The position numbers were made by a program, and so were the translations under genes. The notes under the pieces are model-generated. The model did not search any database. It saw nothing but the letters and a program-made list of their open reading frames with translations, and was not told where the DNA came from. From NCBI GenBank assembly GCA_003508755.1, contig DNTK01000026.1, positions 1 through 9,732 on the forward strand: 9,732 nucleotides of DNA. Direction: 5' to 3'. This DNA is from Bacteroidales bacterium. Its GTDB lineage: Bacteria > Bacteroidota > Bacteroidia > Bacteroidales > UBA10428. Shown one piece after another: positions 8,043 to 9,732 of this stretch (positions are counted from its first letter, which is position 1; each line of letters begins with the position of its first letter).

Positions 8043-9527
8043 TTAATACCTGTAATGTTCCGGCTTGTATGGCCCTTCGACTTTTACACCGATATATTCG
8101 GCTTGAGCCTTGCTTAATTCGGTTAATTCTACACCTAGTTTTGTAAGGTGTAAGCGAGCCACTTTTTCATCAAGAATTTTCGGAAGTGTGTAAACTTTTC
8201 CATTGTCATACTTGATACCTGCAAGTGTAGGTGCATTTTGAGCATTCTTCCAAAGATCCATCTGAGCGATAGTCTGATTCGTAAAACTGGCGCTCATTAC
8301 AAAACTTGGATGACCCGTGGCACATCCCAGGTTTAATAAGCGGCCTTCGGCAAGAACCAACACGCTATGCCCATCGGGGAACATCCACTCATCGTACTGA
8401 GGCTTAATGTTTCTGGTTTTAATTCCAGGAAATTTTTTCACCCCTGCCATATCAATTTCATTATCGAAATGACCAATGTTCCCAACTATTGCCCGATGTT
8501 TCATTTTCGACATATGCTCAGCAGTAATGATATCGAAATTTCCGGTAGTAGTAATAAATATATCTGCGGTATCGATCACTGATTCGAGTTTTTTTACTTC
8601 GTAGCCTTCCATACTTGCCTGTAGCGCACAGATGGGATCAATTTCCGTAACAATAACCCGTGCTCCCTGCCCTTTAAGCGACTGGGCACATCCTTTACCT
8701 ACATCGCCATAACCACACACGACAGCAGTTTTACCTGACATCATAACATCAGTGGCGCGGTTTAAACCATCGATAAGTGAGTGACGGCACCCGTAAAGGT
8801 TATCAAATTTCGATTTCGTTACAGAATCGTTTACGTTAATCGCCGGAAAAGGAAGTGTACCGTTCTTAGCCATTTCGTAAAGACGATGTACCCCGGTGGT
8901 GGTTTCTTCAGAAACACCTTTGATGGCATCACGGGTTTTTCTGAAACGTTCTGGATCTTCCGATTGAATTCGTTTCAGGGTTTGCAGTATCACTCCCCAT
9001 TCTTCGGGTTCATTGTCGGCATCAAAATCAGGAATGCCTGCTGTTTCAAATTCAGCTCCTTTGATGACCATCTGGGTTGCATCTCCACCATCATCAAGAA
9101 TCAGATTCGGATAACCACCATCGGGCCATTGTAAGGCCTGCTCGGTGCACCACCAATATTCTTCCAATGTTTCTCCTTTCCAGGCATAAACAGCAACACC
9201 TTTTGGATTTTCAGGTGTCCCGTTTTTTCCTACAACAATTGCTGCGGCAGCATGATCCTGGGTAGAAAAAATATTACAGCTAACCCAACGTACATCTGCA
9301 CCCAGCTCAACCAAGGTTTCAATTAGAACAGCTGTTTGTACTGTCATGTGCAAACTGCCCATTATACGTGCTCCCTTGAGAGGTTTTTCGGCACCGTATT
9401 CTTCACGCAATGCCATTAGTCCTGGCATTTCAGTTTCAGCAAGCTCAATTTCTTTCCGGCCCCAATCAGCTAGTTTAATATCAGCTATTTTATAGGTTAA
9501 GGTCTCTGTTAATGTTGTGTTTTCCAT
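8043..9527 (-). CDS. ahcY: S-adenosyl-L-homocysteine hydrolase (adenosylhomocysteinase)
   Basis: A cytoplasmic NAD-dependent enzyme of 494 residues that reversibly splits S-adenosylhomocysteine into adenosine and homocysteine, removing the product inhibitor of methyltransferases and feeding the methionine cycle. The N-terminal substrate domain carries family signature 1, SCNIFSTQDHAAAAI (83-97). Active-site residues in TKSKFDNLYGCR are Lys238, Asp242 and Asn243, the counterparts of human Lys186, Asp190 and Asn191. The NAD-binding Rossmann motif is GKTAVVCGYGDVGKGCA (265-281), and the C-terminal tail KPEHYRY (488-494) supplies the conserved Lys and Tyr that reach the partner subunit's NAD. The extra length over the 432-residue human enzyme includes the roughly 40-residue insertion (about 151-190) common in bacterial and plant enzymes. 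The start at 9525-9527 lies one base after the ribF stop, so expression is probably coupled to ribF, and there is no leader for a SAH riboswitch directly upstream. All key residues are present. Confidence 0.97.
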   Translation of the reverse strand: MENTTLTETLTYKIADIKLADWGRKEIELAETEMPGLMALREEYGAEKPLKGARIMGSLHMTVQTAVLIETLVELGADVRWVSCNIFSTQDHAAAAIVVGKNGTPENPKGVAVYAWKGETLEEYWWCTEQALQWPDGGYPNLILDDGGDATQMVIKGAEFETAGIPDFDADNEPEEWGVILQTLKRIQSEDPERFRKTRDAIKGVSEETTTGVHRLYEMAKNGTLPFPAINVNDSVTKSKFDNLYGCRHSLIDGLNRATDVMMSGKTAVVCGYGDVGKGCAQSLKGQGARVIVTEIDPICALQASMEGYEVKKLESVIDTADIFITTTGNFDIITAEHMSKMKHRAIVGNIGHFDNEIDMAGVKKFPGIKTRNIKPQYDEWMFPDGHSVLVLAEGRLLNLGCATGHPSFVMSASFTNQTIAQMDLWKNAQNAPTLAGIKYDNGKVYTLPKILDEKVARLHLTKLGVELTELSKAQAEYIGVKVEGPYKPEHYRY

Positions 9528-9528
9528 A

Positions 9529-9732
9529 CTATCTATTTGCTTTTATCTGTCTAAAATATTCTTTAATATCAATTCTATCAACGCTTATCTGATTCTTTAA
9601 TTGTTCCAATGAATCAAATTTTCTTTCTTCCCTAATACGCTTAAAAAACCTCAAGGTTAGGTGTTTATCGTATAAATTTCCGGTAAAGTTAAAAAAGTTT
9701 GCCTCAATTACCTTTACTCCTCTGTTATCAAC
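9529..9732 (-). CDS. ribF: RibF: riboflavin kinase / FAD synthetase, C-terminal end only
   Basis: The last 67 codons and TAG stop (9529-9531) of a gene entering from the right edge. The fragment matches the end of the riboflavin kinase domain of bifunctional RibF, which makes FMN from riboflavin and then FAD. KVIEANFFNFTGNLYDKHLT corresponds to the strand carrying the kinase catalytic base; the Glu at 9703-9705 is the likely equivalent of human riboflavin kinase Glu86. LRFFKRIREERKFDSLEQLK followed by NQISVDRIDIKEYF matches the conserved closing pattern (Arg, KFDSLE, QI, D). The N-terminal nucleotidyltransferase domain is outside the window, so bifunctionality is inferred from the bacterial norm. 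ahcY begins one base after its stop. Confidence 0.85.
   Translation of the reverse strand, partial: VDNRGVKVIEANFFNFTGNLYDKHLTLRFFKRIREERKFDSLEQLKNQISVDRIDIKEYFRQIKANR

Noticed and set aside
8367..9265. Plus-strand open frames of 62-117 codons opposite ahcY
   Set aside because: They are antisense shadows of a highly conserved enzyme gene and show no recognisable protein pattern.
9528..9732. A SAH riboswitch ahead of ahcY
   Set aside because: The space upstream of ahcY is ribF coding sequence up to one base from the start codon, with no untranslated leader to hold an aptamer.
1..9732. A previously undescribed multi-gene system
   Set aside because: Every gene but the hydrolase belongs to a well-known housekeeping or envelope-assembly family, and the hydrolase has no partner gene. 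Its position next to tamB does not by itself imply joint function, since it uses T9SS signals.

Overview
The window looks like ordinary chromosome of a member of the Bacteroidota, probably class Bacteroidia (Marinilabiliales/Prolixibacteraceae-like, but the lineage is a guess). Three signs support this: a type IX secretion (T9SS) C-terminal sorting domain on a secreted enzyme, a tamB-tamL pair whose TamA-like partner is a lipoprotein, and an AT-rich layout with A-rich leaders instead of strong Shine-Dalgarno sites plus a Bacteroidota-type -7 box (TAnnTTTG). No transposon, integrase, tRNA, rRNA, CRISPR array or phage gene was seen.

Layout. Positions 1-6289 (minus strand) hold a two-gene envelope-biogenesis operon: tamB (1653 aa, complete), then tamL overlapping its end by 8 nt and running off the left edge (first 445 codons visible). 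A divergent intergenic region (6290-6507) carries a good -7 box for tamB. Positions 6508-7764 (plus strand) hold one secreted clan GH-A glycoside hydrolase with signal peptide, TIM-barrel catalytic domain and T9SS tail. A convergent gap (7765-8042) carries two hairpins that look like terminators. Positions 8043-9732 (minus strand) hold ahcY (S-adenosylhomocysteinase), preceded after a single base by the 3' end of ribF (riboflavin kinase/FAD synthetase), which enters from the right edge.

How the genes work together. TamB and TamL should form one inner-to-outer-membrane assembly machine. ribF and ahcY are housekeeping genes that appear to share a transcript. The glycoside hydrolase stands alone between these two blocks, facing the other way, with no SusC/SusD, regulator or other carbohydrate gene in view. 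It is the most accessory-looking and least characterised gene here. I found no evidence for a novel multi-gene system; the findings below are modest.
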